Origin: UBA1181 sp045601045
GTDB lineage: Bacteria > Bacteroidota > Bacteroidia > Bacteroidales > Paludibacteraceae
Length of the DNA stretch: 64,000 bases
NCBI GenBank assembly: GCA_045601045.1
Contig: JAZRZA010000045.1
Location: forward strand, 49,995-113,994
Direction: 5' to 3'
Part shown: in pieces, positions 8,710 through 18,503 of the stretch
How the letters are laid out: each line of letters starts with the position of its first letter
Position numbering within the stretch: the stretch's first letter is position 1
Notes under the pieces: generated by a model
Seen by the model: the letters and a program-made list of their open reading frames with translations, nothing else
Databases searched by the model: none
Told to the model about the DNA's origin: nothing
Translations under genes and position numbers: made by a program

Positions 8710-8717
8710 CAAATATA
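8710..8717 (-). promoter_or_regulatory. Probable -7 element for the MBL hydrolase operon
   Basis: TATATTTG on the minus strand, 41 bases upstream of the ATG at 8668. No clear -33 element. Confidence 0.45.
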
Positions 8718-8782
8718 TGTTTTTTTTGTGAGAAATCAGTTGAATATCTTCTCCATTACACCTTTTTTGTTTGAATTTGAGT

Positions 8783-8790
8783 TACTTTTG
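8783..8790 (+). promoter_or_regulatory. Probable -7 element for the DUF3109 gene
   Basis: TACTTTTG matches TAnnTTTG, 31 bases before ATG 8822. The expected -33 TTTG is not at normal spacing. Confidence 0.5.
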
Positions 8791-8821
8791 TATCGAAATA
8801 TAATAAAAAGATAGTGGGCTT

Positions 8822-9409
8822 ATGATGATTCAAATTGACGACACGATTATATCAACGGATCTGTTCGACACGAAATTCTGTTGCGACTTGGATGTCTGTA
8901 AAGGCGAGTGTTGCATCGAGGGCGATTCGGGCGCTCCGCTTGAAAAAGAGGAGGTGGCTGAATTGGAGAGAGTCTTGCCGGTGATTTGGGACGATTTGTC
9001 GGAAAGGTCGAAGGAGGTCATCAACCAACAGGGCGTTTCGTATGTGGACGAGGAGGGCGATTTAGTGACCTCTATCGTGGATGGCGGCGAATGTGTCTTT
9101 ACCCGTATCGCCGAGGATGGCATGTGCAAATGCGCCATCGAAATGGCCTACCGTGAAGGAAAAATCGATTTTTACAAACCCATCTCTTGTCACCTCTATC
9201 CAGTGCGTTTGGAGAATCTCCGTAATGGCACAGTGGGTGTGAATGTACATCGTTGGAAGGTGTGCAAGTGCGCTTTCGCTAAAGGGAAGGAGGAAAATAT
9301 TCCGCTATATGCCTTCTTGAAAGGACCGTTGACGCGTCGCTTCGGAGAGGAGTGGTATGAGAAGGTAGAGATTGCTGCCGAGGAGTTGAAAAAAATGAAT
9401 GACAGATAA
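8822..9409 (+). CDS. DUF3109 cysteine-rich protein
   Basis: 195 residues. Cysteines occur in clusters: CCDLDVCKGECC (20-31), then GECVF, MCKC, ISCHLYPVR and KVCKC. This matches DUF3109 (related to the YkgJ zinc/iron-chelating group), whose members bind a metal or Fe-S centre through these residues. The molecular role is unknown. No signal peptide, so cytosolic. It overlaps the M16 protease gene by one base (TAATG), which suggests translational coupling. Confidence 0.88.
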   Translation: MMIQIDDTIISTDLFDTKFCCDLDVCKGECCIEGDSGAPLEKEEVAELERVLPVIWDDLSERSKEVINQQGVSYVDEEGDLVTSIVDGGECVFTRIAEDGMCKCAIEMAYREGKIDFYKPISCHLYPVRLENLRNGTVGVNVHRWKVCKCAFAKGKEENIPLYAFLKGPLTRRFGEEWYEKVEIAAEELKKMNDR

Positions 9410-10650
9410 TGATGAAGGAAAATCCGATATCCTATGCCAAATTGCCTAATGGGCTTCGTTTGGTGCACATGCGGGATCGATCTCCGGTCGCATATTGTGG
9501 TTTCGCCATCAATGTGGGAACGCGTGACGAGTTGCCGGAGGAATCGGGTATGGCTCATTTCGTGGAACATTTGCTCTTCAAGGGGACGGAAAAACGTAAA
9601 GCTTATCACATTGTCAATCGGTTGGACGCCGTTGGTGGAGAGCTGAACGCTTATACTACCAAGGAGGAGACATTCGTTTATGCGACTGCCTTGACCTCTC
9701 ATTTCGAGCGTGCGATGGAACTCTGCTCTGATGTGGTATTTCATTCGGTATTCCCGCAAAAGGAGATGGATAAGGAGGTGGATGTGGTGATTGACGAAAT
9801 ACAATCTTACAAAGATTCTCCTTCTGAATTGATTTATGATGACTTTGAAAATATGGTCTTTTCGGGTTCTCCGATGGGACGTAATATTTTAGGAGAGAAG
9901 AAATTCCTCAAAAGATACAAATCCGCTGACGTGCGTCGCTTCGTGGAACGTAATTACACAACGGATCGAATTCTGTTTTTCTCGATTGGCAATATTGATT
10001 TTAAGCGGGTGCAGCGGTTGGCGGAAAAATATTTGTCTGATATCCCCGCTTCACAATCGCAAATTGTGCGTGTCCCGCCATCTGTTTATGTGCCGAAACG
10101 TCAATACATCAGAAAATCCACTTGCCAATCCCATGTGATGATCGGTGTCCGTGCCTTTGACCTTTGTGATGAGCGCCGCTTGGCCTTCGCTTTGGTGAAT
10201 AACATTTTAGGAGGCCCGGGTATGAATAGTCGACTGAATTTGCTGCTTCGAGAAAAGAATGGCATGGCCTATACGGTGGAGTCTGTCTATACACCCTATT
10301 CCGATACAGGTATCTTCTCTATTTACTTCGGAACGGATGAAAAGAACCGAGAGAAATGCACCTCGTTGGTGATGGGTGAATTAGATCGGTTGCGTAACGA
10401 ATTGATTGCTCCGCAGAAGTTGTCCCAGTTGAAACGTCAGTGGATGGGCCAGTTGACTATTATGCAGGAGAATCGAGAAAACTATGTTTTATCTTTGGCT
10501 CGTAGTTTCCTATATTTTGATAAAGTGGAATCCTTGGCCGATATCTGCCAGCAACTGAACGAGATCTCGGCGGATGCCTTGAGAGATCTCTCCGATCAGC
10601 TTTTCAGAGATGAAATGCTCTCTGTTTTGGTCTATTCTAGTAAAGTATAA
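9409..10650 (+). CDS. M16 family zinc metallopeptidase
   Basis: 413 residues, a single-chain M16B-type protein. The inverted zinc motif HxxEH is seen as HFVEHLLFKGT (near 48), and the third ligand Glu follows about 75 residues later in VVIDEIQSYKDSP. The second half carries the GGPGMNSRLNLLLREKNGMAYTV block that forms the other half of the clamshell chamber. No signal peptide. Members degrade peptides in the cytosol or periplasm. Coupled to DUF3109 upstream. A weak 5-bp hairpin (CGCCG/CGGCG, 10654-10669) follows the stop. Confidence 0.92.
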   Translation: MMKENPISYAKLPNGLRLVHMRDRSPVAYCGFAINVGTRDELPEESGMAHFVEHLLFKGTEKRKAYHIVNRLDAVGGELNAYTTKEETFVYATALTSHFERAMELCSDVVFHSVFPQKEMDKEVDVVIDEIQSYKDSPSELIYDDFENMVFSGSPMGRNILGEKKFLKRYKSADVRRFVERNYTTDRILFFSIGNIDFKRVQRLAEKYLSDIPASQSQIVRVPPSVYVPKRQYIRKSTCQSHVMIGVRAFDLCDERRLAFALVNNILGGPGMNSRLNLLLREKNGMAYTVESVYTPYSDTGIFSIYFGTDEKNREKCTSLVMGELDRLRNELIAPQKLSQLKRQWMGQLTIMQENRENYVLSLARSFLYFDKVESLADICQQLNEISADALRDLSDQLFRDEMLSVLVYSSKV

Positions 10651-10717
10651 TTTCGCCGAAAAAACGGCGCCGTTTGTTGATGTGTTTCTCCTTTTTGTTG
10701 CATATAATTCCAATTAA

Positions 10718-10748
10718 TTGATGAATTACGGATTTGGTGGTATATTTG
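10718..10748 (+). promoter_or_regulatory. Promoter of the T9SS adhesin operon
   Basis: TTG (10718-10720), 20 bases, TATATTTG (10741-10748). Initiation near 10755 would leave a 5' leader of about 165 bases before ATG 10920. I see no riboswitch or stable hairpin in the leader. Confidence 0.65.
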
Positions 10749-10919
10749 TACCCGTTCGAAAAATATTTCGATCAACCATTTCTTGCATCTTTTTTTGTCA
10801 CTAGGGATTCGCTAGTTGATGAGTAGATTAGTTTTGATAAAGGGTTTTACCCTTAAAAGTATATATGTTAAAAATAGTGTATCTAATATATAATAGGAAT
10901 ATAGTGTATTTATAGTATC

Positions 10920-13900
10920 ATGAAAATGGCTAGGTTCATAGGCTTTTTATGCTTGTGTTTATTCTCGATTTTTAGTTTGGAGGCCGCTCCTGGTGGAGGG
11001 CCTGGTGGAGGGCCTGGAGGTGCTGCTGGTGGCGGAGGTGCTGGCGGTAATGCAGGTTTGATAGGATCAGACTGGGATCCTGTTGATGTGGAGAACGATG
11101 AATTGCCATTGAATGATGGTATGTTGATCGGTGGTAATTTGGATGGCTGGAACCTCTATACTGGTTTGTACTATCCCAAAGTGGAAGGAGAGGGTGACGA
11201 TGCGGTTTATAGTTATGTCTATACATGGAAAAAGGCAAACGAGGCTGCCGCGAAGAACGATCAACGCATGATGTTGAAGAGTGATTTGGGCCAAACGGAC
11301 CCCATTATCGCATGTAGTGATTTCTATGTGAATCCGGATGATGAGGCGGTTATCCAAGTGGGAAGAAATAACGGTTATGCGGAGGGACGTAGTAAATATT
11401 CGGGCGCTTTTGCGGAACGTATGCGTTATGCCTTCGTTGTGAATGAGCAAAGCACCTTGTTTACATATAAATATGCTTGCGTGCTCCATGTGCCAACCAA
11501 TGATAAGCATGAGTCGTATCAGATGCCGGCTTTCTATGTGGATGTGAAAATCGAATCGCCTGAGGGAAAAGAGGTGACTTTGAACTGTATGTCTTTCTCT
11601 GGAAATGCTAGTTTTAACAACTCGTTGATACAAAACCCCGCCACGTGTACAGAGGCAAAGGTGGAGAAGGGAAAAAATCAAGGTGACAATCAAAACCCGG
11701 AGGATTATGTCTACCAACCGTGGACGACAGTCAGTTATGATTTGACACAATACATTGGTTATACTGTAACGGTCGATATCATTACCCATGACTGTTTGGT
11801 GAACACGACTGCTTTTAAGGGGTATGATGAAATGGCGGGTAGCCACAAGGCTTATGGATATTTCTGGGGCAAGACGGAGCCTTTGCAATTGATTCCTCGA
11901 AATTGTGGAAATGATGATGCCGTCATCACTGCTCCGAAAGGTTTTGTCACTTACAACTGGTATCGTTGCGATGATCTTATGCCGCTGAAATCAGAGGGAA
12001 ATGTGGCGATTGTTCCGAAGGATGAGATCGTGGATGGCGCGCACTATTGTTGTGAGATGATCGGATCTAATTCCGCATGTACGCGAATTGCGACTGATAC
12101 GATTTTGACCTCCATTGTATTGGAACCGAATTTCGATTACAAGGATACTTGTGACATGACGGTGAAATTCTTTGACCGTAGTGTGGTGAAGCGAGATGAA
12201 ATAAAAACCTATCGGTGGGATTTTGGCGATGGATTTTACTCTGCGGAGGCCAATCCAATCCACGAATACCAAGAGGGTGGAGAATACAAGGTGTCGCTTA
12301 CCGTCATCTCCAATAGGGGGTGCTCCGCTACTTTTGAAAAAATAGCGAAGGTGAATCCTAAACCATTGTTGACCATCGATGGAGACCAAAGTGTATGTTA
12401 TGGAGATATGATCGCTTTGTCGTGTTTGTCGTCCCAGATCGGTAATGAATTCTTTTGGTTGAATCAAGAAGGCGATACAATTTCCAGGGATATTTCGATG
12501 TCAGAGAAGGCTGTTACGAGTCAGACCTACCGTGTGAATATCATCGACCAATTCAGTTGTGTCTACTCGAAAGATGTCTATGTGGCGGTCTCTTCCTCTC
12601 CGACTATCTATATCAAAGGTGATTCATCCGTATGTTATAATACCCCCGCCAAGTTGTGGGTATGGGGAGATGCGGACAATTTTGTATGGAGTTCCGCTCA
12701 CGTGGGTGACACTTTGCATTTCACGCCTCAACAATCCACTAGTTATTGTGTGACTGGTACCTATACAAAGAGCGGTTGTAAAACCTCTAAGTGCGTCAAT
12801 GTGGAGGTCAATCCAGTGCCGGAGGTCTCGATTACAGGACCAGAACAGATTTGTTCCGGCGATCAGGCTGTATTGTCCGCGTCGGGAGCGGATGAGTATT
12901 TTTGGATGAATGTTTACTCCGGCGATTCTTTGATGGTTGCGCCGACGGCGACTACTACCTATGAAGTTTTGGGAACTGATGCCAATGGATGTTCGGGAAC
13001 TGCCACATATAAGTTGGCTGTTGTCGCATCGCCTCGTTTGACGCTCTTTGGTAACCGAGAATTGTGCGATGGTGAACAGTTGAACCTTTGGGTTGAGGGA
13101 GCTCAATCCTATCTTTGGGACGATGGAACGGAGGGGTCTGTGGTCAATAGAACGCCTGCATTGAATGCCATCTCTTATTGGGTGGAAGGTTATAACGGTG
13201 ATTGTAAGACCCGATTGGAAATACCGATTGTGGTCAATCCTGTGCCGGTGGTAGCTATCTACGGAAAGAACGAAATTTGTGCGGGCGAGAGTGTGAACCT
13301 GCATGCGCAGGGCGCGGATTCCTACGAGTGGAGTACTGGAGAAAGACAAGACTATGTGGACAAAACATTGGTTTCCAGTCAGATTTTCTATGTGAAGGGT
13401 ACTTCTGCCCAGAATTGCGTCGCCAGTGCTTCGTATGAGGTGAAGGTACATCCAATGCCATCGTTCAGTGTAGAGGGACCTACGAATGTCTGCGCGGGAT
13501 CCATTGTCAATATGCGTGCTTTCTCTGATGAGACGGAGTGCGTCTATCAGTGGAGCAATGGTTTTGTGGGAACCAATTGCGATAGTTACTTAAATGAAAC
13601 CACTGTTTTCGAAGTAGTGGGAACCGATACCACTTTTGGTTGTAAGAACAAGCGGGAACTTAAGGTGGAGGTGATTCCGAATCCGCAGTTGGTGGTCACG
13701 GGTACGACAACGGTTTGCCGTGGCGTGGCTGTGAGTCTAGCTGTCTCTGGAGCCTCTTCTTATGAGTGGAGCGATGGATCCACTTCCAGTTCTTTGATTC
13801 TGCAGCCATCTTCCAGTTCTTCCGTGTGGGTGAAGGGTACGACCGGCGGCTGTTCTGATAGAGTAGAGGTGCCGATCACTGTTTTGCCAGCCCCTTATAT

Positions 13901-15548
13901 CTGGGTGGATGGTAATACTGTTCTTTGTCAGGATGATTCGTTGAGTTTGGTGGCGCATGGCGCGGATGAATTTGTGTGGAATGCGTTGCAACGAGGCGAT
14001 ACTTATAAGGCAAAACCTACCTTCTCCTCTTCTGTTTCGGTTGTTGGAACGAATGAAAACGGTTGCTCTTCCAAGTTAGAGGTGCCGTTCGTTGTGAGTC
14101 CTAATCCGGTTGTTTACATTGAGGGAGCGGATCGGGTATGTGAAAATTCCAGTGTGACGTTGAAGGCGAAGGGTGACGATTTGGTGCAGTTTATTTGGAG
14201 TACGGGCGAGTCTGACTCCACCATTACGGAACCAGTCTCAGGAGAACGCGTCTTTGAGGTGAAGGCATGGAACTCGCATGGATGTTCCAATACCGCGAAG
14301 CGTACCGTTCATACGGTGATGCCTCCCGTTATCTCCTATACGGGAGAGACCAATGTTTGCCGAGGCGAGAGTATTGTGTTGTTGGCTGCGGGCGCCTCTA
14401 ACTATACCTGGTCGGAGAGTAGCGCCATTATACGGGAAGGAGACCGATTGGTGTATGCACCGGAGAATAATTCGTTGATCACTTTGGTAGGATCCGAGGG
14501 GGATTGTTTCTCTTCAATGGATATCTATGTGACGGTGAGTCCTATGCCGACTTTGAATGTGGTTGGTGAGGCGAAAGTGTGTAGAAATCAGAGTTTTACA
14601 TTGACGGCGACGGGTGCGGATCTCTATGAATGGTCGACGGGTGACACGACCGCGTCGGTTTCTTATTCTTTGTCAACACCGACGACTTATATGGTCAAGG
14701 GAAAATTAATTGATGGATGTTATGCAAAAAAATCGATTAAAGTAGAAGTTTATCCAGATTTAAATGTATCTTTGAAGGAAGTTCGTAAGAAGGGCTGTCC
14801 GGGTGATCCAACCGAAGTGGTGATGGAGGCACAGGGCGCTTCCTATTATGTTTGGGGTAGTGAGCCTTATAACTTAACTATCTCAGGCACATCTTCTTAT
14901 GAATTGGACGCTTTGATCGAAGAGCCTACGATGGTGTATGTTGTTGGCACGGATGAGAACGGATGTCAAAGCAAGGATTCAATGTGGATTAAGCCTAAAG
15001 ACCACAATGAAATGACATTCCAAATCCTTCCTGCTGTCATCGAGAAGGATGATCCGACGGTTCATTTCCGTGGATTCTATCCAAAAAATACCAAATGGTC
15101 TTGGGATCCAGGAGATGGATCGGATGTCCTTGAGGGCGAGGATGTGGTCCATGCTTATAGCGACGTTGACATCGCTACAGAGGATTCTATTAGGGTCTTT
15201 ATGCGTGCCCTTACGGAAGATGGGTGTGTCTATCAACATTCCACTTATGTCTATGTTTGGAAGGATTTTTGGGCCCCAAACATGTTTACTCCGAATGGTG
15301 ATGGTCTTAATGATGAATTTCGCTTTTTAGGAGGCGAGCATATTGAAAACTTCCATTTTATTATCTATAATAGATTGGGACAAACAGTTTTCGAGGGTAA
15401 TAGCGTTGAAGATAAGTGGGATGGAAACGATTTGAATGGCCATCCTTGTCCGATAGAGATCTATGGTTGGACGGTGGATTACCGCAGCAACTACAAGGGT
15501 ATCGATAAAAGCGGCAAGAAAAGAGGTTATGTATCAATTCTTAAATAG
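10920..15548 (+). CDS. Giant Ig/PKD-repeat surface adhesin with T9SS type B sorting domain
   Basis: 1542 residues. Signal peptide MKMARFIGFLCLCLFSIFSLEA, then a Gly/Pro-rich stretch (about 23-46). Residues 60-400 are a beta-rich unique domain with several Cys. A PKD domain (YRWDFGDG, HEYQEGGEYKVSLTV) lies at about 428-475. Residues about 480-1358 contain 12 Ig-like units of 70-80 residues, each with P-x-P, VCxG, GAxxYxW and a final GC. A second PKD-like segment (WSWDPGDGSDV) follows. The last 90 residues (FTPNGDGLNDEF to KRGYVSILK) are the CHU_C/gliding-type C-terminal domain, which directs export by type IX secretion and is classed as type B. The PorP/SprF gene 6 bases downstream is the usual partner. 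Role as adhesin or sheath protein is inferred. Confidence 0.93.
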   Translation: MKMARFIGFLCLCLFSIFSLEAAPGGGPGGGPGGAAGGGGAGGNAGLIGSDWDPVDVENDELPLNDGMLIGGNLDGWNLYTGLYYPKVEGEGDDAVYSYVYTWKKANEAAAKNDQRMMLKSDLGQTDPIIACSDFYVNPDDEAVIQVGRNNGYAEGRSKYSGAFAERMRYAFVVNEQSTLFTYKYACVLHVPTNDKHESYQMPAFYVDVKIESPEGKEVTLNCMSFSGNASFNNSLIQNPATCTEAKVEKGKNQGDNQNPEDYVYQPWTTVSYDLTQYIGYTVTVDIITHDCLVNTTAFKGYDEMAGSHKAYGYFWGKTEPLQLIPRNCGNDDAVITAPKGFVTYNWYRCDDLMPLKSEGNVAIVPKDEIVDGAHYCCEMIGSNSACTRIATDTILTSIVLEPNFDYKDTCDMTVKFFDRSVVKRDEIKTYRWDFGDGFYSAEANPIHEYQEGGEYKVSLTVISNRGCSATFEKIAKVNPKPLLTIDGDQSVCYGDMIALSCLSSQIGNEFFWLNQEGDTISRDISMSEKAVTSQTYRVNIIDQFSCVYSKDVYVAVSSSPTIYIKGDSSVCYNTPAKLWVWGDADNFVWSSAHVGDTLHFTPQQSTSYCVTGTYTKSGCKTSKCVNVEVNPVPEVSITGPEQICSGDQAVLSASGADEYFWMNVYSGDSLMVAPTATTTYEVLGTDANGCSGTATYKLAVVASPRLTLFGNRELCDGEQLNLWVEGAQSYLWDDGTEGSVVNRTPALNAISYWVEGYNGDCKTRLEIPIVVNPVPVVAIYGKNEICAGESVNLHAQGADSYEWSTGERQDYVDKTLVSSQIFYVKGTSAQNCVASASYEVKVHPMPSFSVEGPTNVCAGSIVNMRAFSDETECVYQWSNGFVGTNCDSYLNETTVFEVVGTDTTFGCKNKRELKVEVIPNPQLVVTGTTTVCRGVAVSLAVSGASSYEWSDGSTSSSLILQPSSSSSVWVKGTTGGCSDRVEVPITVLPAPYIWVDGNTVLCQDDSLSLVAHGADEFVWNALQRGDTYKAKPTFSSSVSVVGTNENGCSSKLEVPFVVSPNPVVYIEGADRVCENSSVTLKAKGDDLVQFIWSTGESDSTITEPVSGERVFEVKAWNSHGCSNTAKRTVHTVMPPVISYTGETNVCRGESIVLLAAGASNYTWSESSAIIREGDRLVYAPENNSLITLVGSEGDCFSSMDIYVTVSPMPTLNVVGEAKVCRNQSFTLTATGADLYEWSTGDTTASVSYSLSTPTTYMVKGKLIDGCYAKKSIKVEVYPDLNVSLKEVRKKGCPGDPTEVVMEAQGASYYVWGSEPYNLTISGTSSYELDALIEEPTMVYVVGTDENGCQSKDSMWIKPKDHNEMTFQILPAVIEKDDPTVHFRGFYPKNTKWSWDPGDGSDVLEGEDVVHAYSDVDIATEDSIRVFMRALTEDGCVYQHSTYVYVWKDFWAPNMFTPNGDGLNDEFRFLGGEHIENFHFIIYNRLGQTVFEGNSVEDKWDGNDLNGHPCPIEIYGWTVDYRSNYKGIDKSGKKRGYVSILK
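12358..14995 (+). repeat. Twelve Ig-like repeats within the adhesin
   Basis: Coding units begin near 12358, 12598, 12814, 13030, 13240, 13453, 13678, 13888, 14101, 14323, 14542 and 14755. Each starts at a P-x-P or S-P linker and holds two conserved Cys positions. The units are diverged in DNA, so the array is old. Confidence 0.85.
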
Positions 15549-15554
15549 AATATA

Positions 15555-16535
15555 ATGAAGAAATTTTGTATTGGCATACTATTGGCAATTTGTTCGTTCA
15601 CAAGTGCTTGGGCCCAGGATTATTCCTTCTCCAACCACAACAATGTGCCATTTAGTTTAAACCCTTCCTTGGTGGGAGGCGCGAATGCGATTCGTTTCGG
15701 CTTGAATTATCGTCAACAGTGGCCCGCTTTGGGCAATAAATACCATACAGTTCGTTTCTCTTACGACCAAAACTTCTACAAGCAGATGTGCTCTGTCGGT
15801 TTTGCCTATTCGTATGATAATATGGCGGCTGGTACTTACCAAGTGAACGATTTCGATTTGATTTATTCCCATACGATCCGTACCACAGAGGGTCAATTTG
15901 TCCGTTTGGGTGTGCAAGCATCTATATATGCCAATTTCATGGGTGGTAATTTGGTCTTTGAGGATCAGTACAACCCTTATTATAGAGAGGTGTCTAATGA
16001 GACATTGGAGAATTTGGAACACGATTCGCGCGTATTCCCCGATTTCTCCGCAGGTGCCTCCTATGTCATTGAGAATAAATTGACGGTAGGTGCTTCCGTT
16101 TATCACATCGGTGAGCCTAAGAATGGTTTCTTGGATAAACCCGATAACCAATTGCAACGTAAGTTTGTGGCCCATGTCACTTATTTCCATGACCTTCAAT
16201 ACAAAAATGGTTTGTTCAGCCGCGATGACCTTTCCAGCAACTATTTGTTCACTACTGTGAATTTCCAAAAACAGGATGTGTTTAAAAGCTTGTATGTGAG
16301 TGTCTGCGCGTTGATCAGTCCGATGTTGATCGGAGCCTCATACCGCACCGATTTGGATGGTATCCATACCCCTTCCGTGACTGCCGGTGTCCAATTCGGC
16401 AGTTTCCAGGCCAACTATGTATATGATATCTTCACCTCCCGCAAGAAGAAGAATGGTTCATGGTCGCATGAGTTGAACTTGATCTATGTGATCCGCGTGA
16501 AGGAGAAATATCCTTGTCCGGTTGTATACTGGTAA
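15555..16535 (+). CDS. PorP/SprF family type IX secretion membrane protein
   Basis: 326 residues. Signal peptide ends at SAWAQ, then the family opening DYSFSNHNNVPFSLNPSLVG (mature protein begins with the conserved N-P-S/A-L-x-G). The remainder is an outer-membrane beta-barrel with alternating hydrophobic strands (FGLNYRQQWPALG, IRFSYDQ-like, VGASVYHIG). PorP/SprF proteins act with T9SS in export or attachment of type B substrates, and one is commonly encoded beside its substrate. Here it follows the giant adhesin by 6 bases and ends at a strong terminator, so the two form a two-gene operon. Confidence 0.93.
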   Translation: MKKFCIGILLAICSFTSAWAQDYSFSNHNNVPFSLNPSLVGGANAIRFGLNYRQQWPALGNKYHTVRFSYDQNFYKQMCSVGFAYSYDNMAAGTYQVNDFDLIYSHTIRTTEGQFVRLGVQASIYANFMGGNLVFEDQYNPYYREVSNETLENLEHDSRVFPDFSAGASYVIENKLTVGASVYHIGEPKNGFLDKPDNQLQRKFVAHVTYFHDLQYKNGLFSRDDLSSNYLFTTVNFQKQDVFKSLYVSVCALISPMLIGASYRTDLDGIHTPSVTAGVQFGSFQANYVYDIFTSRKKKNGSWSHELNLIYVIRVKEKYPCPVVYW

Positions 16536-16580
16536 TAATTTATGGGTTAGGGTAGGTGAGTTACCTTCTCCAAAGCATAT

Positions 16581-16618
16581 AGCGATCCGTGGCTTAGCCT
16601 TCGGATCGCTTTTTTTTT
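16581..16618 (+). terminator. Terminator after the adhesin/PorP operon
   Basis: Stem AGCGATCCG/CGGATCGCT (16581-16589, 16602-16610) with inner GGC/GCC pairing, then eight T. Confidence 0.93.
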
Positions 16619-16736
16619 GCGCGCTTTGGACGTTGAGTTTTCCGCCTCCGCTATTTCTTGACTTCAAAATGTAACTCCTTGACTATTATTTTACATTTCT
16701 TAATTTATAAAACGTGTTTTCTATCACCTTTTTTTG

Positions 16737-16744
16737 TACCTTTG
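16737..16744 (+). promoter_or_regulatory. -7 element for lysS
   Basis: TACCTTTG, 31 bases before ATG 16776. The -33 region is not a good match. Confidence 0.55.
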
Positions 16745-16775
16745 CCACATTGGATAATTATAAGAAAATAGACTG

Positions 16776-18500
16776 ATGAGCTTATTGGATTTGAGTGAAC
16801 AGGAGATTCTTAGGCGAGAAAGCCTTAAGGAGTTGCGAGCAATGGGAATTGACCCTTATCCTGCCGCAGAGTATGTAGTAACGGATTATTCCACAAATAT
16901 AAAGAGCGAGTTCTCTGACGACGCGCCTCGTAAAGAGGTCTCTATCGCCGGCCGTATCATGAGCCGCCGTATCATGGGTAAAGCCTCTTTCATGGAGTTG
17001 CAAGATAGCAAGGGACGTGTACAGGTTTACATTTCCCGCGATGACTTGTGTCCTGACGAGAACAAAGATATGTACAATGTCGTATTCAAGAAATTGCTTG
17101 ACATCGGTGACTTTGTGGGAATCAAGGGTTATGTATTCCGCACCCAAATGGGAGAGATTTCTGTCCATGCGGCTGAAATCACCGTTTTGAGTAAGTCTTT
17201 GCGTCCGTTGCCGATCGTTAAGTACAAGGATGGTGTGGCATACGACTCATTCGACGATCCAGAGCTCCGTTACCGCCAACGTTATGTGGACTTGGTGGTG
17301 AACGAGGGTGTGAAGGAGACATTCCTAAAGCGTGCTACCATTGTACGTACGCTTCGCAATATATTGGATAACGCGGGTTATACCGAGGTGGATACGCCTA
17401 TTCTTCAAAGTATCGCGGGTGGTGCGTCGGCTCGCCCATTCATTACCCACTTCAATGCCCTAAACCAAGATATGTATATGCGTATCGCGACAGAGCTCTA
17501 CTTGAAGCGTCTGATCGTCGGTGGTTTCGAGGGCGTTTACGAGATGGGTAAGAACTTCCGTAACGAGGGTATGGATAAGACCCACAACCCTGAGTTCACC
17601 TGTATGGAGCTCTACGTCTCTTATAAGGATTTGAACTGGGGTATGGATTTCACCGAGAAGATGTTGGAGCAGATTTGTATCGCCGCCAATGGCAAGCCTG
17701 AGGTGGAGATCGACGGTAAGATCATCTCTTTCAAGGCTCCATTCCGCCGCCTTCCAATCCTTGACGCGATCAAGGAGAAGACCGGTTACGACCTATATCC
17801 GATGAGTGAGGAGGAGATCCGCGAGACTGCCAAGAAACTTGGTATCGAGGTGGATGAGACCATGGGTAAGGGTAAATTGATCGACGAGATCTTCGGCGAG
17901 ACCTGCGAGGGTGACTTTATCCAACCAACCTTCATTTGCGACTATCCAGTGGAGATGTCTCCGCTTACTAAAATGCACCGTTCTAAGCCGGGCTTGACCG
18001 AGCGTTTCGAGTTGATGGTCAACGGTAAGGAGCTAGCGAACGCCTATTCGGAGCTTAACGATCCAATCGATCAGGAGCAACGTTTCATCGATCAGATGAA
18101 GCTCGCCGACAAGGGAGATGACGAGGCGATGATCATCGACCACGACTTCCTCCGCGCGCTTCAATATGGTATGCCGCCAACATTCGGTATTGGTATCGGT
18201 ATCGACCGTTTGGTGATGTTGATGACTGGTAAGTTCATGATTGGTGAGGTGATGTTGTTCCCTCAGATGAAGCCGGAGGTTTCTCAGTCTAAGGACGCTA
18301 AATCAAAATATGTGGCGCTCGGTATTCCAGAGGCTTGGGTTGAGGTGATCCAAAAGGCTGGCTTCTTGACGGTTGAGAGCTTGAAGGATTGTAATCCGAA
18401 CAAGTTGCACCAGGATATTTGTGGATTGAACAAGAAATACAAACTTGATTTGGTTAATCCTACCCGTGAAGAGGTTGCGGAGTGGGTCAGCAAAATCTAA
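16776..18500 (+). CDS. lysS: Lysyl-tRNA synthetase, class II
   Basis: 574 residues. Charges tRNA-Lys with lysine. An N-terminal OB-fold anticodon-binding domain (about 60-165, SIAGRIMSRRIMGKASFMEL) is followed by the class II catalytic core: motif 2 in FRNEGMDKTHNPEFTCMELY and motif 3 in GIGIDRLVMLMTG near 475. A C-terminal extension of about 70 residues (after FPQMKPE) with a helix-hairpin-like segment goes beyond the typical 500-residue bacterial enzyme; such a tail is common in Bacteroidota LysS. gpsA follows after 3 bases and pgi after that, a conserved order in Bacteroidales. Codons are those of a highly expressed gene. Confidence 0.97.
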   Translation: MSLLDLSEQEILRRESLKELRAMGIDPYPAAEYVVTDYSTNIKSEFSDDAPRKEVSIAGRIMSRRIMGKASFMELQDSKGRVQVYISRDDLCPDENKDMYNVVFKKLLDIGDFVGIKGYVFRTQMGEISVHAAEITVLSKSLRPLPIVKYKDGVAYDSFDDPELRYRQRYVDLVVNEGVKETFLKRATIVRTLRNILDNAGYTEVDTPILQSIAGGASARPFITHFNALNQDMYMRIATELYLKRLIVGGFEGVYEMGKNFRNEGMDKTHNPEFTCMELYVSYKDLNWGMDFTEKMLEQICIAANGKPEVEIDGKIISFKAPFRRLPILDAIKEKTGYDLYPMSEEEIRETAKKLGIEVDETMGKGKLIDEIFGETCEGDFIQPTFICDYPVEMSPLTKMHRSKPGLTERFELMVNGKELANAYSELNDPIDQEQRFIDQMKLADKGDDEAMIIDHDFLRALQYGMPPTFGIGIGIDRLVMLMTGKFMIGEVMLFPQMKPEVSQSKDAKSKYVALGIPEAWVEVIQKAGFLTVESLKDCNPNKLHQDICGLNKKYKLDLVNPTREEVAEWVSKI

Positions 18501-18503
18501 TAT

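Noticed and set aside
10664..10675. Perfect 12-base palindrome AACGGCGCCGTT as an operator
   Set aside because: It follows the M16 stop and overlaps a weak hairpin; no second copy or associated regulator is seen.
11067..11888. A 273-codon minus-strand frame in the adhesin
   Set aside because: Shadow of the adhesin coding strand; His/Ile/Thr-rich text without motifs.
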